Origin: Canna indica
Lineage: Eukaryota > Streptophyta > Magnoliopsida > Zingiberales > Cannaceae
NCBI GenBank assembly: GCA_034359265.1
Contig: CP136890.1
Location: 42,816,501-42,880,500 of the forward strand
DNA length: 64,000 nt
Reading direction: 5' to 3'
Shown here: piece by piece, positions 45,903 through 58,769 of the stretch
Position numbering within the stretch: the first letter of the stretch is position 1
Layout: each line of letters begins with the position of its first letter
Notes under the pieces: generated by a model
Databases searched by the model: none
Told to the model about the DNA's origin: nothing
What the model saw: only the letters and a program-made list of their open reading frames with translations
Translations under genes and position numbers: made by a program

Positions 45903-47291
45903 TGTTGGATGGACCTTCACACTAGAAGGGGGGTTGAATAGTGTCAATCCCCCTTTTCAATTTCTTTTAACTTAATTTTGTCTTAGCTTAATGGAATTGT
46001 TCTTTAATGAATGATATGATCACAATAATGAAAGCAAGTAAAGAGCAATGCAAACAAGTCAATTTATAGTGGTTCGGCCAACCGCCTACTCTACTACCTT
46101 GGCTCCTTACCAAGGATTTCTAAACACTACTTTATAGATTGTATGTTTCCCTTTAAATACACTTGAGGACACCCTTCTCCCTCACTTGGAGAACACCTCA
46201 ATCCTATTCACCTAGGCAAAACACACTTCTACAAAATTTACCCTAAGTGTTTCCTAGCACACCTAGCAAAACTATCTTAACAAGAAAATAAGATTCCATA
46301 AATTACATACTTTGGGAAAGAGCTAATGAAGAAGAATTTTGACCCAAGCTTCTTTCCACCGCCTTCTCATCTTCAACTTGCAACTGGAAAAAGACTTCAA
46401 TGAATGCAACAAGGTTGAAGAGAAGATATCAGCGCCTGATGAAGTTGAAACTGGGAGCAGAGAGGCGCGCGCAGGTGTAGCTCGTATGAAGGCTTTAAGG
46501 CTCACTTTTAATGCTTAATTAAGTTTTGCAAAAGTGTTTAATGAAAAAATTGACTATTGAAGCCGTTCGGTCGCAAGGCCGATCGATCAGTCAATCGACC
46601 GACGGATCGACCGCCAGGTCCGACCGCTTGCAGCTGAGAGAGGTCGGTCGACCAACGGATCGACCGCCAACATTTCTTCCGACATTCGATCGACCCGTCA
46701 GTCGACCGAATGGGTGCATCAAATCACGCGATAGAGGCCATCTTTAGGTCGGTCGACCGATTGGTCGACCGCTACCTTTCTGCCAAATTTTTGCCTCTAT
46801 CGGTCGACCGACGTAGCCCAACTATTTCCCATTTGCCACATTCGATTAACCGACTGGTCGACTGAATGGCTTATGCCAATTTCTTGCGATCTCCGGTTGA
46901 CTAGTCGGTTGACCGAATGGGCTGCATCACCATTTTATTGCCTTGATCGGTAGACCGATCCCTGGCTGAGCATGATTAATTTCTTGTATTTTTACATGCC
47001 AATTCTAAGGGTTTGGTTACCAAGTTTCAATTTGGATAACCTTACATTTTAGGCTTGGGATAAACTATTCTAGGGACATATTTCAATAAATCTTCTTGAC
47101 TTAATCCGGAGCCTTTCTTCAATGATTTCTTCTTCCGTTCTTTTGATGATCTTTTCCGTCGTCTCGTTTGAACGAATTAGGCATGCGTATCGCAACCTCA
47201 ACCTGAACTCAAAACTACACACTTGGATTAAATACATGTTTGTTATCATCAAAATAAAGATCGAGGCTTAAGAAAGACCCTTAAGCTAACA
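45903..47291 (-). repeat. 3' LTR of Copia-C (TATA segment deleted)
   Basis: It matches 60575-61995 but lacks about 55 bp after position 46535 that in the 5' LTR contain the TATA box and surrounding GGCCGAACGGCC palindrome. U3 palindromes GGTCGACC are dense at 46570-46960. Confidence 0.88.
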
Positions 47292-47310
47292 ATCTCCCCC
47301 TTTTTTCTTA
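47292..47310 (-). other. Polypurine tract of Copia-C
   Basis: On the minus strand the run AAAAAAGGGGGAGAT directly abuts the 3' LTR. A second purine motif with GATGTCAAAAGGGGAG lies about 290 bp upstream in the element (near 47580-47597), giving the multiple-PPT pattern of Sireviruses. Confidence 0.85.
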
Positions 47311-47767
47311 TGACAAACATAACATTAAATTTTAAGAAAATTAACAGCATTTGTGAGTTTGAGTTAAGCCATTCAAGAGTTAGGGTATGCAAGATAAATA
47401 CTTCCTATGCATTCAACTTTCTATCTTAGCCTATACATCCAACTTCTTATAACTCAACCTATGCTCACCCTATCATTGTGCATGTCTTTTTTAACTCCCC
47501 CTAACTATATCTCTTGCCTTTAACTATAAAACTCACACTACCTATATATATCGTGTAAACCAAGTGTGACTTTTCTTTTTCTCCCCTTTTGACATCAATC
47601 AAAAAGGGTAAGACTCAAGGTATAATTAATGAGATTTCATCATAAGGCCAAAAAACCGAGAAAGCCACAAAAACCAAGTCCTTCCCATCAATGTAAGCCT
47701 ATAGAAGGTAAACATCAATAGGTCGCAAAGCCCCACTACAAAGCAATACATAAATGTGATAACACTT

Positions 47768-50700
47768 TTATAGAATGCAAGTTTTGAAATCATGTAAATT
47801 TTGAAGAAAATTATCTTTAAACACAAGGTAAAGCACAAATCCTAGTTGCATCCTTAAGGTTGTGAAACTTTCTTGAACTAAGGGTTTTGTAAATATATCG
47901 AGAAGTTGTTTATTGGTGGATACAAATTCTACCGATATGTTTCCCTTAGCTATATTATCCCTAAGAAAATGATGTCTCAAATCAATATGCTTAGTTCTAG
48001 AATGTAAGATAGGATTTTTGGTTAAATTAATTGCACTAGTGTTATCACAATGTATAGGTATGCAAGAATACCTAAGTCCATAGTCTAAAAGAGTTTGTTT
48101 CATTCAAAGGACTTGTGCACAACAACTAGCCGTGGCGATGTATTCCGCTTCGGTAGTTGAGAGTGCAACCGAATTTTGTTTCTTTGAGAACCAAGAAACA
48201 AGACTCGCTCCTAAGAATTGACAACACCCACTAGTGCTTTTCCTATCTATCTTACATCCGGCAAAATCAACGTCCGAAAAACTGATTAAATCGAATGATG
48301 CATGACATGGATACCATAATCCTAGGTCAATCGTACCATTTAGATATCTCAATATATGTTTTACCGCACTTAAATGAGACATCTTAGGATACGATTGAAA
48401 TCTAGCACATAAACATACACTAAACATGATTTCGGGTCTACTTGCGGTTAAATAAAGGAGACTACCGATCATACCTCGATATCGTTTTTCGTCCACTTTA
48501 ATGCCCTCTTCATCTTTGTCAAGCTTGATGGATGCGCTCATAGGTGTAGAAGCTATCTTGGCTTCATTCATTCCAAATCTCTTGATGAGCTCCTTTGTGT
48601 ACTTAGCTTGATTGATGAAGATGCCTTTGTTGGTTTGCTTGATTTGGAGACCAAGCATGAAGGAGAGCTCTCCCATCATGCTCATCTCAAATTTATCCTG
48701 CATACACTTAGCAAACCACTCACAAAACATTTCATTAGTGGCACCAAAAATTATATCATCAACATATATTTGAATTAATAACATGTCATTTTCATGGTGC
48801 TTGATGAAGAGTGAAACATCTGCTTTTCCTATATCAAAACTTTGTTCAATTAAGAAAATAGAAAGTCTTTAATACCAAGCCCTAGGGGCTTATTTTAAAC
48901 CATATAAAGAATTTTTAAGTTTGAAAACATAATTTGGAAACTCAAAATTTTCAAAATCGAGGGGGGGGGGTGTTCAACATAAACTTCTTCATTTATAAAA
49001 CCATTTAAAAAGGCACTTTTCACATCCATTTGAAAATGTTTAAAGCCTTTAAAACTAGCAAATGCTAAAAGCATCCTAATTGCTTTAAATCTAGCTACGG
49101 AGCATATGTTTCATTATAGTCTATTCCTTCTTGTTGGCTTGTGCCACTAGCCTAGCTTTGTTTCTAATAACTAGTCATTCTTCATCTAGCTTATTCCTAA
49201 ACACCCACTTGGTTCCAATTATGGTTTAATCACTAGGTCTAGGTACTAAGTCCCATACATTAATCCTATCAAATTGGTTGAGTTCTTCTTGCATGGCTAA
49301 TACCCAAAACTCATCTTCTATAGCTCCCTTTATATTTTTAGGCTCTACTTGAGAAACAAAAGCTACATATTCGCATAATTTTTTTAGTTTAGAGCGTGTT
49401 ACCACTTCCGTTGAAGGCTCTCCAATGACTTGGTCTATTGGATGATCTCTTAGCAATCGATATCCCTTGGGGAGAGGTGGTAGAGCTTCTTCTTCTTCTC
49501 CATCTTCAACTTGAGGTTGACTTGAGGATGGAGGTTCTTCTTGTTGGGTCTCCTCATCATCTTCATCCTCCACTTCCTTATCATGAAGTGTGAGATCCTC
49601 AAGCTCCTCACCTACATTCACAATCTTGACATTTCTTGAAGAATCATTAGTTTCATTAAAAGTCACATGTATAGACTCTTCAACTATCATAGGTCTACGG
49701 TTATAAACTCTATAAGCCTTAGAACTAGTGGAGTAACCTAGGAAAATTCCTTCATCGAATTTAGAATCAAATTTTCCTAAATTTTCCTTAGTATTTAAAA
49801 TAAAGCATTTACATCCAAAAACATGAAAATATCCCACATTTGGGATTTTACCATTCCAAAGCTCAAAGGGTGTTTTCTTGATTTTTGGTCTTAATAAAAC
49901 ACGATTAAGAACATAACAAGAAGTATTTATGGCTTCGGCCCAAAAATATTTAGGCAAATTATTTTCGCACAACATGGTCCTAGCCATTTCTTGTAGGGTT
50001 CTATTCTTTCTCTCAACCACCCCATTTTGTTGAGGGGTCCTAGGGGAAGAAAAGGTATGTTGAATACCTAAATCATCACAAAACTCGGAAAATTTTTCAT
50101 TTTTAAATTCCCCTCCATTATCACTCCTAATTTTTAAAATAGAAACTCCTTTTTCATTTGAAACATTTTTTGCAAATTTTTTCAAAAACTCAAATGTCAA
50201 TTTTTTTTTGCCAAAAAGAAGACCCATGTAAATCTCGAAAAATCATCAACCAAAATATAGCAATAAAGCTTTCCACCTAGACTAGCTACATCGCATGGAC
50301 CAAAGAGAACCATGTGTACAAGCTCAAGAATTCTAGATGTACTAACCTGATTAATACTATGGAATGAAGATTTTACTTGCTTACCTAGTTGACATGCATC
50401 ACATAGTTTATCTTTTTCGAATTTTATTTTAGGTAAGCCTTTTACTAATTCTTTCCTAGCTATCTCTTGGATGAGGCTCATGCTAGCATGTCCTAGCCTT
50501 CTATGCCACAACCAAGAGTCATTTTCCATAGCTACTAAGCATCTAACATGAGGATTGGGAAAAACATTTAACTCTAGAGTGTATACATTTTCTTGCCTAT
50601 TTCCTATGAACATAATATCATTTGAAGGTGTACTTCTAATAATGCACTTTGATGCTTCAAAAATAATTATGTACCCATTATCACATAGTTGAGTTATACT

Positions 50701-51090
50701 AATCAAGTTATGCTTTAAACCATCAACTAATAAAATATTTTTGATACATGGGTAAGGGAGTATATCTATGTCACCAATGCCAACAATCTTACCTTTGGCA
50801 TTGTCTCCTAATGTGACATGTCCACCATCTTTACTTGATAGAGTTGCGAACAAGTTGATATCTCCCGTCATGTGCTTCGAACAACCGCTATCCAAGATTC
50901 AAGTACTCTTACTTGGTTGAGGATGCTTCTCCACCTACAAAAGGAGAAGACACTTTCTTAGGTACCCAAATTTTTTTGGGTCCTTGGGTGTTAGTCACTT
51001 TTGGAACCCATGTGAATCTTGCATGTGGGTTCCTTCTTAATGCACAATCTTTGGCCATATGGCCAAAAATACCACAAGAAAAACAATTAC
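47768..51090 (-). pseudogene. Copia-C pol: protease, integrase, reverse transcriptase, RNase H
   Basis: Minus strand from the CACTA-2 break. A zinc knuckle CFSCGIFGHMAKDC (about 51080-51035) and the WVPK segment lead to the protease active site LDSGCSKHMTG (near 50890). Then come gag-pre-integrase (SWLWHRRLGHASM, CDACQLGKQVKSSF) and the integrase core (RSDNGGEFKNEKF, TPQQNGVVERKNRTLQEMAR). After a frameshift near 50200 the frame 50227-49226 ends with RT N-terminal sequence. Between 49225 and 48785 RT is broken by stops and a G-run. The frame 48784-48104 carries the catalytic YVDDIIFG, then MIGSLLYLTASRPEIMF and the RNase H start (STTEAEYIA). 48103-47768 holds the RNase H end (CDNTSAINLTKNP, TKHIDLRHHF). 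All domains are present but split into four frames. Confidence 0.9.
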
Positions 51091-51579
51091 CATCACTACA
51101 AGAAAATATAGCTTCACCAACGGAATTTTTACCAACGGATATAATTTGTTGGTATTACCAACAAAATTACCAACGGATAAATAATCCGTTGGTAAATTAG
51201 CATTTCTTTCCCTCTCTCGTTTCAGCCGACCAATTTGTTTCCCCCTCTCCCACTCGTCAAAATAATTTCTCGCACCCTCTTTTTTTTCAGCCGACCCCGA
51301 CAAAACCTCTTCTTCATCTTTCTTCCCCCTCTCCCACTCATCATCTTTCTTCCCCGGCCACCCCGACAAAGCCTCTTCTTCCTTCCCCGCAGGGCGCAGC
51401 CGATAAAATAATCGGTTTGAGTCATCACAGATAGCGCAGATTTCTTCTAATTCCCCGTACCTGACCCGAGCTTTTATTTCTTCCCTTCCCTTCTACAGGT
51501 TCCTTCCCTTCTACAGGTTCCTTCCCTTCCTCGTGCCCTAATCGTCGGTTAGTTTGTGGTGAAGTTCCTTCCCTTCTAC

Positions 51580-52262
51580 GATTGCTTTGTGTTGACGGCA
51601 GCAGCGGCTACGACGCCAGATTCGAGGCCACGTATGAGGCCTGCAGCGTCAGCGTGAAGAGCAAGGCGCTCTCGATCTTCGCCACCTTGGCGGAGAAGCG
51701 ACGAGGCACCGCCGGGGCCGAGACCGGGAGGAGAACCTCGAGGGAGGAGCGGTCCCCGGTCAAGTACTAGCGCAAGCGGTCTGTCTCCGGCGAGCTCACC
51801 TGTAGGAGGGACCAGGGCGTTGTCGTCGGCTCCGTCAGCTGTAGATCCTCCCTCTCCTCGGCCGTGAAGAGGGCCGATCACGCAGCCTTCGGGAGGATGA
51901 GCTCCGCCAGGGAGGCAACTAGGAGCCGCGCCGCCGGCCCCGCCAGGGCCAAGAGAAACCTGGGGGAGAGATCCGGAAGGCAGTCGGTATCCTCGCGGCG
52001 AAGAGGTTGGCAGAGCTACGGCAGAGTGGAGAACAACAATGCAGGGTGTTGCCACCGCATGCCACGACCAAGGTAAAGTCGCCGAGGCCGCAGATCCCGA
52101 CGGATGAGGGAGAAAAGGGGTTGTGCATCCCAGAGGAGGAGGGAGAGAAGATGTTGTGCACGGAATCTGACGCCTGTGCATCCATCGCTGGATCTGAAGG
52201 GGAGGCGAAGGAATCACTGGAGAACCCTCTCGTCTCCCTGGAATGCTTGATCTTCCTCTAAT
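51580..52262 (+). other. GC-rich captured exon-like block in CACTA-2
   Basis: A GC-rich island in AT-rich surroundings, unlike the transposon's own DNA, with long frames on both strands (plus strand 51582-51770, 51864-52076, 52007-52261; minus strand 52271-51576). Plus-strand readings include SVKSKALSIFATLAEKRRG and KSPRPQIPTDEGEKGLC. The base composition is that of first exons of GC-rich plant genes. I cannot assign it to a family, and the minus-strand frame may be only its shadow. Confidence 0.4.
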
Positions 52263-52432
52263 TAACCTCATTTCACATCCATCATTTGATGATGATGCTT
52301 CTTCTTGTTACAGTATGCGTCATCGTACATGCCCACAAGCTTGATGAAGAAATGTCTCACTGTGGCCAAATAGAAAAAGGTTGGAACAATTTAATCGTAG
52401 TTTTAGACTATAGTAGCTGCTAACTTTGGCAG

Positions 52433-52516
52433 GGGAGGATCGCAGTTGTCCACCCTACTGACTTTCGTGGGATTCATCATAGTGTGATGCAAGCTGCGCT
52501 CGAGTGCATTCAAGAT
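52433..52516 (+). pseudogene. Captured exon of unknown gene (CACTA-2)
   Basis: An 84-base exon bordered by GGCAG and GTAAGT, open throughout, reads GRIAVVHPTDFRGIHHSVMQ then AALECIQD. The family is not recognised. The next exon-like piece is at 54483. Confidence 0.45.
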
Positions 52517-54482
52517 GTAAGTTAACTACTATGTTTTCATTATGTATCTATGTAACCTTTTTTTTTTTTGCTTTGGCTTTCTTTCTCCCAGTGAGATTAG
52601 TCTTCACAGCTTTCATGAATGCTGGATTTTGTGGTGCTACTTATAATTTATTATTTTTAGTGCCTTTAGCTGTGTTCGTATTGAATAAATAATATTGGCC
52701 TTTGTTTATACTGCTTGAGAGCCTGAGATTGAGAAGTTAGGATTGAATTTTGTCATTAATAAGTAGGAGAGGAAGGTGGTGTCATTACGATGAGATATGA
52801 AAAATTATTGTTTGTTGAACATACCCAACTTGAATCATTATGATGAGATATGACTTTTGCATGAGTCCTCTGAATCCTCGCCCGATTTATCAAGAGCCAG
52901 TACTTTTGTTGAACGATAAAACTCAATAATGCTGAGCTGCACCCCAGGAGATTTAGAAGATACCAACTTGTTAGAGATATCAACTTTGATTTCGTATTTG
53001 CCCTTCTGCAAACAATCACAAATATCAACTCTGGTGTTACCAAGTGATTCTTATACTTCAATGACTACACATTAATTCATTCTCAGGCTTAATCATCATG
53101 AGAAAAAGATAACAAACTTGTCTCGTGTAAAAGTATCACAAAACAAACTTATGATTCAAAATGATTTTTGTTAATGGCAATAGCTACTAAAATCAGGAAA
53201 GAAGTACTATAGCTATTGGCCTATTGCATGGTCAATTGGTCATTGATGGCATATATGACAAGTATATTATATGCAACAAATTCTTCAAGAAAATAACTTT
53301 AATATGATTTAAACTTGAAAACTAGCAAGCATAGCAAGGTGGCCAAAGAACTAATACATGTATATTAACATTAATTTGAATCCAAAAATAACATGATTCT
53401 TCCTATAGTCTCAATCCAAATTTGAATATTTGAATATTGCATCAATTGAATCACTGATCCAAAGCCCTTAGGTAGATCACCTGGCATAGTAGAAATGCTT
53501 TTGAGGACTACCTAGTTTGTGTTAACTTAGATTATAAGGTTATATAACTTAGATGTGATCAAATCATAAACAAACATATATGGCTATGATGACCCTTGGT
53601 TTAAACACAAGAAGGAATTTTTTTTTGCCTCAGAATTGCATTACATGAAGATTCTCTATAGCCAACATATCTACCAAAAAAATATTTTTTTCAACTAATA
53701 CAGTGTACTAGTTTATGGCAATGAGTTTTATCCCTCTTTAGCAGATAATGCAAAATGATATTTCACAAACAAAGAATTACTAGTTTGTAAATCCTGGGAA
53801 TAAAATAGTCTACTGGAAGTAGCATATCTGACAAGCATTATATAATCTACTAGTAAACTACTTTCCCTGATCAAATCAAGGTACTGTCCTCCACTAGGAA
53901 TAGTTATGGACATAACAAAGATAGACTATTTATTACTTTCTTAAAGGGATGAGAAGAGTATGCTGGCCTTTGTATTTGTGAGAATCTCCAACTTTGAGGA
54001 AAGATATGCTTCCTAGACTATGCTATTTAGGTCCCTACAAACACATATTGCACTGGTTTATTTTTTCAGCTTTTGTATTAGTCAAGACCTCCAACTTAGA
54101 GTCTTAGAGGGATAAATATGCTAATCACACTATTCTCTGTGCAATTTAGGTTGATTGAATAACCCTAGAAACTCATTTAGCTGAAACTTCAAATTCTTGC
54201 AGCAAAACTCTTGAACGCATTGCTCATGCTTTTGCAAAAAAACAAATAATGTCACTTAACCAAATATGTTAGTCTTCTTTTTGACTTGACTGTTCACCCT
54301 GTTCTGTATCATGCTCAAGATAGTCAACAAAAATATATACCATTACCACACATCTATTTTCTTCTATAAATGCACATACACAATCATGAACTGTATGTTA
54401 CTGTGAGATTTTTTCTTGTTTCTATATAAGTACATGGAATCTCTTTTTAGTCAGCTAAGGTAATCATACTTCTTAGTAACAG
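52517..54482. other. Intron-like DNA in CACTA-2
   Basis: About 2 kb of T-rich sequence starting with GTAAGT and ending TTAGTAACAG, consistent with a captured intron between the exon-like pieces at 52433 and 54483. No gene or repeat of note. Confidence 0.45.
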
Positions 54483-54590
54483 GTGCAGGGATTGTAGAAA
54501 AACAAGAACAATAATTTGGCTGACCTGTATAAGGAGGCCAAAAGACTCAAAGATATGTTTGAAACATTCAATATAAGCCACGTTAAAAGG
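54483..54590 (+). pseudogene. Captured exon of unknown gene with one stop (CACTA-2)
   Basis: A 108-base piece with acceptor AACAG and donor GTATGT reads, after an early stop codon, KNKNNNLADLYKEAKRLKDM and FETFNISHVKR. It may belong to the same captured gene as 52433-52516. The family is not recognised. Confidence 0.4.
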
Positions 54591-55214
54591 GTATGTAGAA
54601 CTTCTCTTTCATATTGATGTTAAATTTGGTGCATAACATTTTTGACAAAATGAGGAAGAGTTCATGTTTATGTTAAGCTAAAAAGAAAGTTAAAGAAAAT
54701 GCAAAAAGATGCACCACATAATATGGAATTTTTTTCTTGGAGTTTATCGATGGTTAAGTGATAGATTTCTATTTGGTCCCTGAAGAGCCATTAACTTACT
54801 ATATTCTCCAACAAAAAGAGGTTATGAGTTTAGGTCAATACTATTTGAGATTTTAGTACCAAAAAAAAATATGGAACATAAATCACAATATCCCCCTCAA
54901 ACTCAAGACAGTAGGGAACATAAATCACTTGAGTTTGGGAACAAAAGTTTTGAAAAAGAAGACATAAAAGCTGCAACAAAAATGGTGAGAGGTTGAGAAG
55001 ATCTGACAGCTCTCATCCCACTGCTGCTCACAAAAGTAATTAGTAAATACAAACTTCTAGTATTTGAGAACATTGGTTGAACAATAATGATAATAAGTAA
55101 TCTAAACATATTTTCTTCATTTCCTTTTTTTTAAGTGAAAAGTGAAACATCCCTAGAAATTAGGTTCCAAACTAAATATTGAAAAATCCAAAAGAAAACA
55201 ATCTTTAGACAATA

Positions 55215-55345
55215 TTTCCAAACTTCATTGACTGAAAGTAAGTTGATCCACAATATAATTATCTGCTAATTACTGCACCCATTCTTCTAGTAAACAGGTT
55301 CTTCTGAAGGATCTATCAACACTTTGAATTAACTGTATCAATCAC
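55215..55345. repeat. Block shared with CACTA-1 (inverse of 23035-23165)
   Basis: Matches the reverse complement of 23035-23165 closely (ACTTCATTGACTGAAAGTAA, GGTTCTTCTGAAGGAT). It lies just upstream of the ARF exons. Confidence 0.8.
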
Positions 55346-55612
55346 TGGGTGAAGCTATCTGAACTTTTTTGTTATCTAAGACCAACAATAGCTCCACTGT
55401 CTAACATTTCGCAATTGATTTGCTATAGCAGAATGCTGTAACTATTCATATCAAATATGGTTCTAAACAATACCTTCCAAATTCTCTTAGTACTAGTAGA
55501 GCTTATAAAAGTCTTTTAATAGAATGATGTGGTTGTTTTGCAATTATATTCTGGGTAGCATCCATGATATGATGCCCTGATCAGTGAAGGTATTGTCATG
55601 CTCCCGATGTAG

Positions 55613-56417
55613 GTCAGCCAAAGCGACATCTTCTTACAACGGGATGGAGTGTTTTTGTGAGTGCAAAGAGACTTGTTGCAGGGGATTCTGTACGTTTCAT
55701 ATGGTACTATAACAATTACCTAATTTTGCTCTTGATAACATTTTGTTTTGATCTCAACTGAATCTTTTTAATTTGATAGGAATGAGAACAATCAGTTACT
55801 TCTTGGAATTCGACGTGCTAATAGACCACAAATAGTTATGCCTTCATCTGTGTTGTCTAGTGATAGCATGCACATAGGACTTCTTGCAGCAGCTGCTCAT
55901 GCTGTTGCTATAAACAGTCGGTTTACTATATTCTATAACCCAATGAAATATGGCATATGTCACATCTTGAAGAGTTGTATTTTCTAGGTCACTTGATTAA
56001 TATGATATTATATCTTTCCAGAGCAAGCCCTTCTGAATTTGTTATCCCACTAGCCAAGTATGTTAAAGCAGTTTATCACACCCGTGTTTCGGTGGGTATG
56101 TGTTTACGGATGCTTTTTGAGACAGAAGAGTCAAGTGTTAGGCGGTAAAGTTTGACTTCATTCTCCCTCTCATAGTAATTTTGGCTCTTAAGCATATTCC
56201 TTATAATTGCTTGATCAAGTATTTTTATTCTTTGTTGATAATCTTCGCTCATCTCTTTGTTGTTGCTGTATGCACATGTTTTAAGCTATCTCAACATTAT
56301 TGAAACTATGACTCGTGATGGCTACTTTTTTGATTTGACAGATACATGGACACAATAACAGAGATAGGCGATATTGACCCTGTTAATTGGCTAAATTCCC
56401 ATTGGCGCTCTGTGAAG
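55613..56417 (+). pseudogene. Captured auxin response factor (ARF) exons
   Basis: Four consecutive exons of an ARF gene with introns. Exon 55613-55703 reads [31 protein letters not shown] (second half of the B3 DNA-binding domain). Exon 55780 to about 55943 reads [39 protein letters not shown] and FTIFYNP. Exon 56022-56144 reads [40 protein letters not shown]. Exon 56342-56417 reads [24 protein letters not shown] (start of the Auxin_resp domain). All four are open, and three intron junctions keep GT/AG; the donor after exon 2 reads CAATG and is lost. The sequence type is the activating ARF5/6/7/8/19 group. The N-terminal half of B3, the middle region and PB1 are absent, so it cannot encode a normal ARF. 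Confidence 0.9.
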
Positions 56418-58117
56418 GTAAATTATTCTCCAATTTCATATTTAAAGTGAAATCCTTTCTAAGTGAAATGTTTTTTTCATAAATCTGGAATGCATATTAT
56501 AGTAACTTGAATCAACAAGACTAGTGAACTTGAAAGTACCAAGTTAAGTGACCCTTGAATCAACGAGAAATCTCAGGCTATATATGTATTTACAGATTCA
56601 ACAACCAATGTTATTTGCAAAATAAGAAAGTGTAAGAAAACAAAACGAGTAACTTGCTCCATAAATAGGAAACAAATTTAGATGAAACCTTAGATTGCTA
56701 CCATATGGATGTCCGACCCAAGAATGACTACTATTATAGTAACATAAAATATTTGAAATACTTTAGAATGCAACTTTTCTATCTAGAGTCCAATTACTAA
56801 AAACCACAAGCATAAGGTATTGCAAAATGAAGTCATATCTGAACAAAAGCCTACTTTTGATAGGAGATCTAATAGGAAACATAAAAATCAACACTCTGAA
56901 ATGACCCATGAACATAAACCTTTTAACTTTTATTTTAACACAAACATGAAAAATATTGTACTGGCTATGCCCCTCAAAATTCTTTACCTAAACTGACAGC
57001 CTTGGAAAAGCATATTGTATATATCTTCTGTACCAATTGTATAAAAAAATTCCAATCAATTTGGTGAGCTTAGTTTGCCTTAGGTTTAGAGAAGTCAAAC
57101 TCCTACACAAATTGGCTTACATATTAAAACCTAATATGAGTTTCTATTGGTAAGTCAATTTTTAATTTTTACATTCTTGACCACATAAAATTTGAGTTTG
57201 ACATGCATTTTATGGTGGTTGATCCATGATCCTGACAACTGAACCAATCATTTATTATTTAGTTCAAATTTGATCTTTGTCGAGTTAGCATTCAATGTGT
57301 TAAGACTTTAAGTGAAGATAAGATCAAACATAGTTTTAGTTCAAAACACACTGAATAGACAAGTTGAATCAACAACTTCATGTATAGTTATAAGATTTTT
57401 TAAAAAAAATAGCATTCTCAGGTATAGTTAACCACAAAGACAATGTTAGTAGTAAGGACACATACCTCATGTGTTTTCCCTGCAGGAATGATGGTTTCTT
57501 TATACTCATCACTTTTCCTAGTAAACAAAGAAGGAAAAAAGCTTGGCAAATGAACTTTCACCAATCCAATTCATGTTCATGGCAAATCCAAAGAAACATT
57601 TGCTAGAAATGGAAGCATGATAGTAGATGTGGATGTGAATACCTTGACTCAATGGCCCTGCATCTTTTGCTTGTATGAAAAATGGGGAATTTGCAAACAC
57701 CTCACTGTGGTAGACAATTAATCAGGACAAGATAAATATTGATGATAGAGGCAAATAGTGAACATAGAGGACATAACAAATACATGATTAGTCATTTAAG
57801 CTGACAAATAGTAGTCATAAATAGGTAATTTCTTAAATGACTAAATGACAGTGAGAAAAATAAAAGCTGTTATAAAATCACAGTGAGAAAAATGGAGAAC
57901 TACCATTGTGAAATACTTCTAATTTGTCCAGCTTTCAATTTGTTGAATTATTTTGGTTAATACTTTGTTGCATCTAAATTGATTGATTAATTCAAGGATG
58001 ACTGAACATCCTAATATTCTTTTTAGTCAATAAGTAGTCCATATAATTGCATCAAATTGGTATTTCTTTAGAATATTGTCAACTATCATTTCATTAACAT
58101 ATTTGTCTTTTTCTAGA
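56418..58117. other. Non-coding interval of CACTA-2 between ARF and TNPA remnant
   Basis: About 1.7 kb of AT-rich DNA beginning with an intron donor (GTAAATT). No supported gene; short frames such as 57518-57700 show no domain. The right end (58070-58117) matches the TNPA intron end of CACTA-1 (16615-16690) in reverse. Confidence 0.55.
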
Positions 58118-58480
58118 CAGTTTATCGTTGGGATCCATCTAGGACAAGTGAGGTTCATGAAATATGGGATAGAACAGCTTGTCGACGCTTTTCTAATAAT
58201 ATGTGTGATGCAAGGAATTATGCGAAAAGAAAAGTCAATACTGATGATATTAGCCGAACTAATGGATTTGACCCGTCATGGATATCTCTAGATGTATGGA
58301 ATCAACTTATTAGTGAGCATTGGGTCACGGAGAAGTGGAGGAGAAAATCAAGTTCGGTTGATGTTAACACAACTCGGCTTTCCAGTCAACTCTTTGCAAT
58401 CAACAGATTCACCTTCAGCTTCCACCTCCATCCGGGTTATGATTTTCATGTTGGTTAATTTTGTTGACAATGGATTTGTA
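58118..58480 (+). pseudogene. TNPA remnant of CACTA-2 with internal deletion
   Basis: After the acceptor the frame reads YRWDPSRTSEVHEIWDRTAC, RRFSNNMCDARNYAKRK, DPSWISLDVWNQLISEHWVT and EKWRRKS, clearly homologous to the CACTA-1 exon at 16611-16281. At about 58351 it jumps to the last exon (VRLMLTQLGFPVNSLQSTDS), skipping the HTGGSISF segment and two further exons. The sequence ends at about 58480 near a stop. It is useful only as evidence that CACTA-2 derives from a CACTA-1-like parent. Confidence 0.85.
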
Positions 58481-58769
58481 TTTGGTTAAGATTTGTATGT
58501 TGGTTATGATTTTGCACTATACAATTCAGTTGATGTTAGGGAAAATTTGACTTTTAGTAATGCTTGTATTTGTTTGATAATGTACTCGATTGTAGATGTT
58601 TGGTTTTGGTTATGAAAATGACATTATTATTTGGTTATGAAAATATAAGTTTTTTTTCTTGACTTGTATATTTGTGATTGGGTAATAAGAAATTTGATGT
58701 GTGATTTCTCTTCTAGGTTGTATACAGGAAAATGAAAATTAATATGGGTATGAATATTTTAATTATAAA

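Noticed and set aside
51576..52271. Minus-strand frame of 231 codons in the GC-rich block
   Set aside because: It overlaps plus-strand frames in GC-rich DNA where stops are rare; composition is Pro/Gly/Arg-biased and no domain is recognisable. It is not called as a gene.
55957..56148. Independent 63-codon gene
   Set aside because: Its C-terminal part is the third ARF exon and its start is intron sequence; it is described within the ARF fragment.
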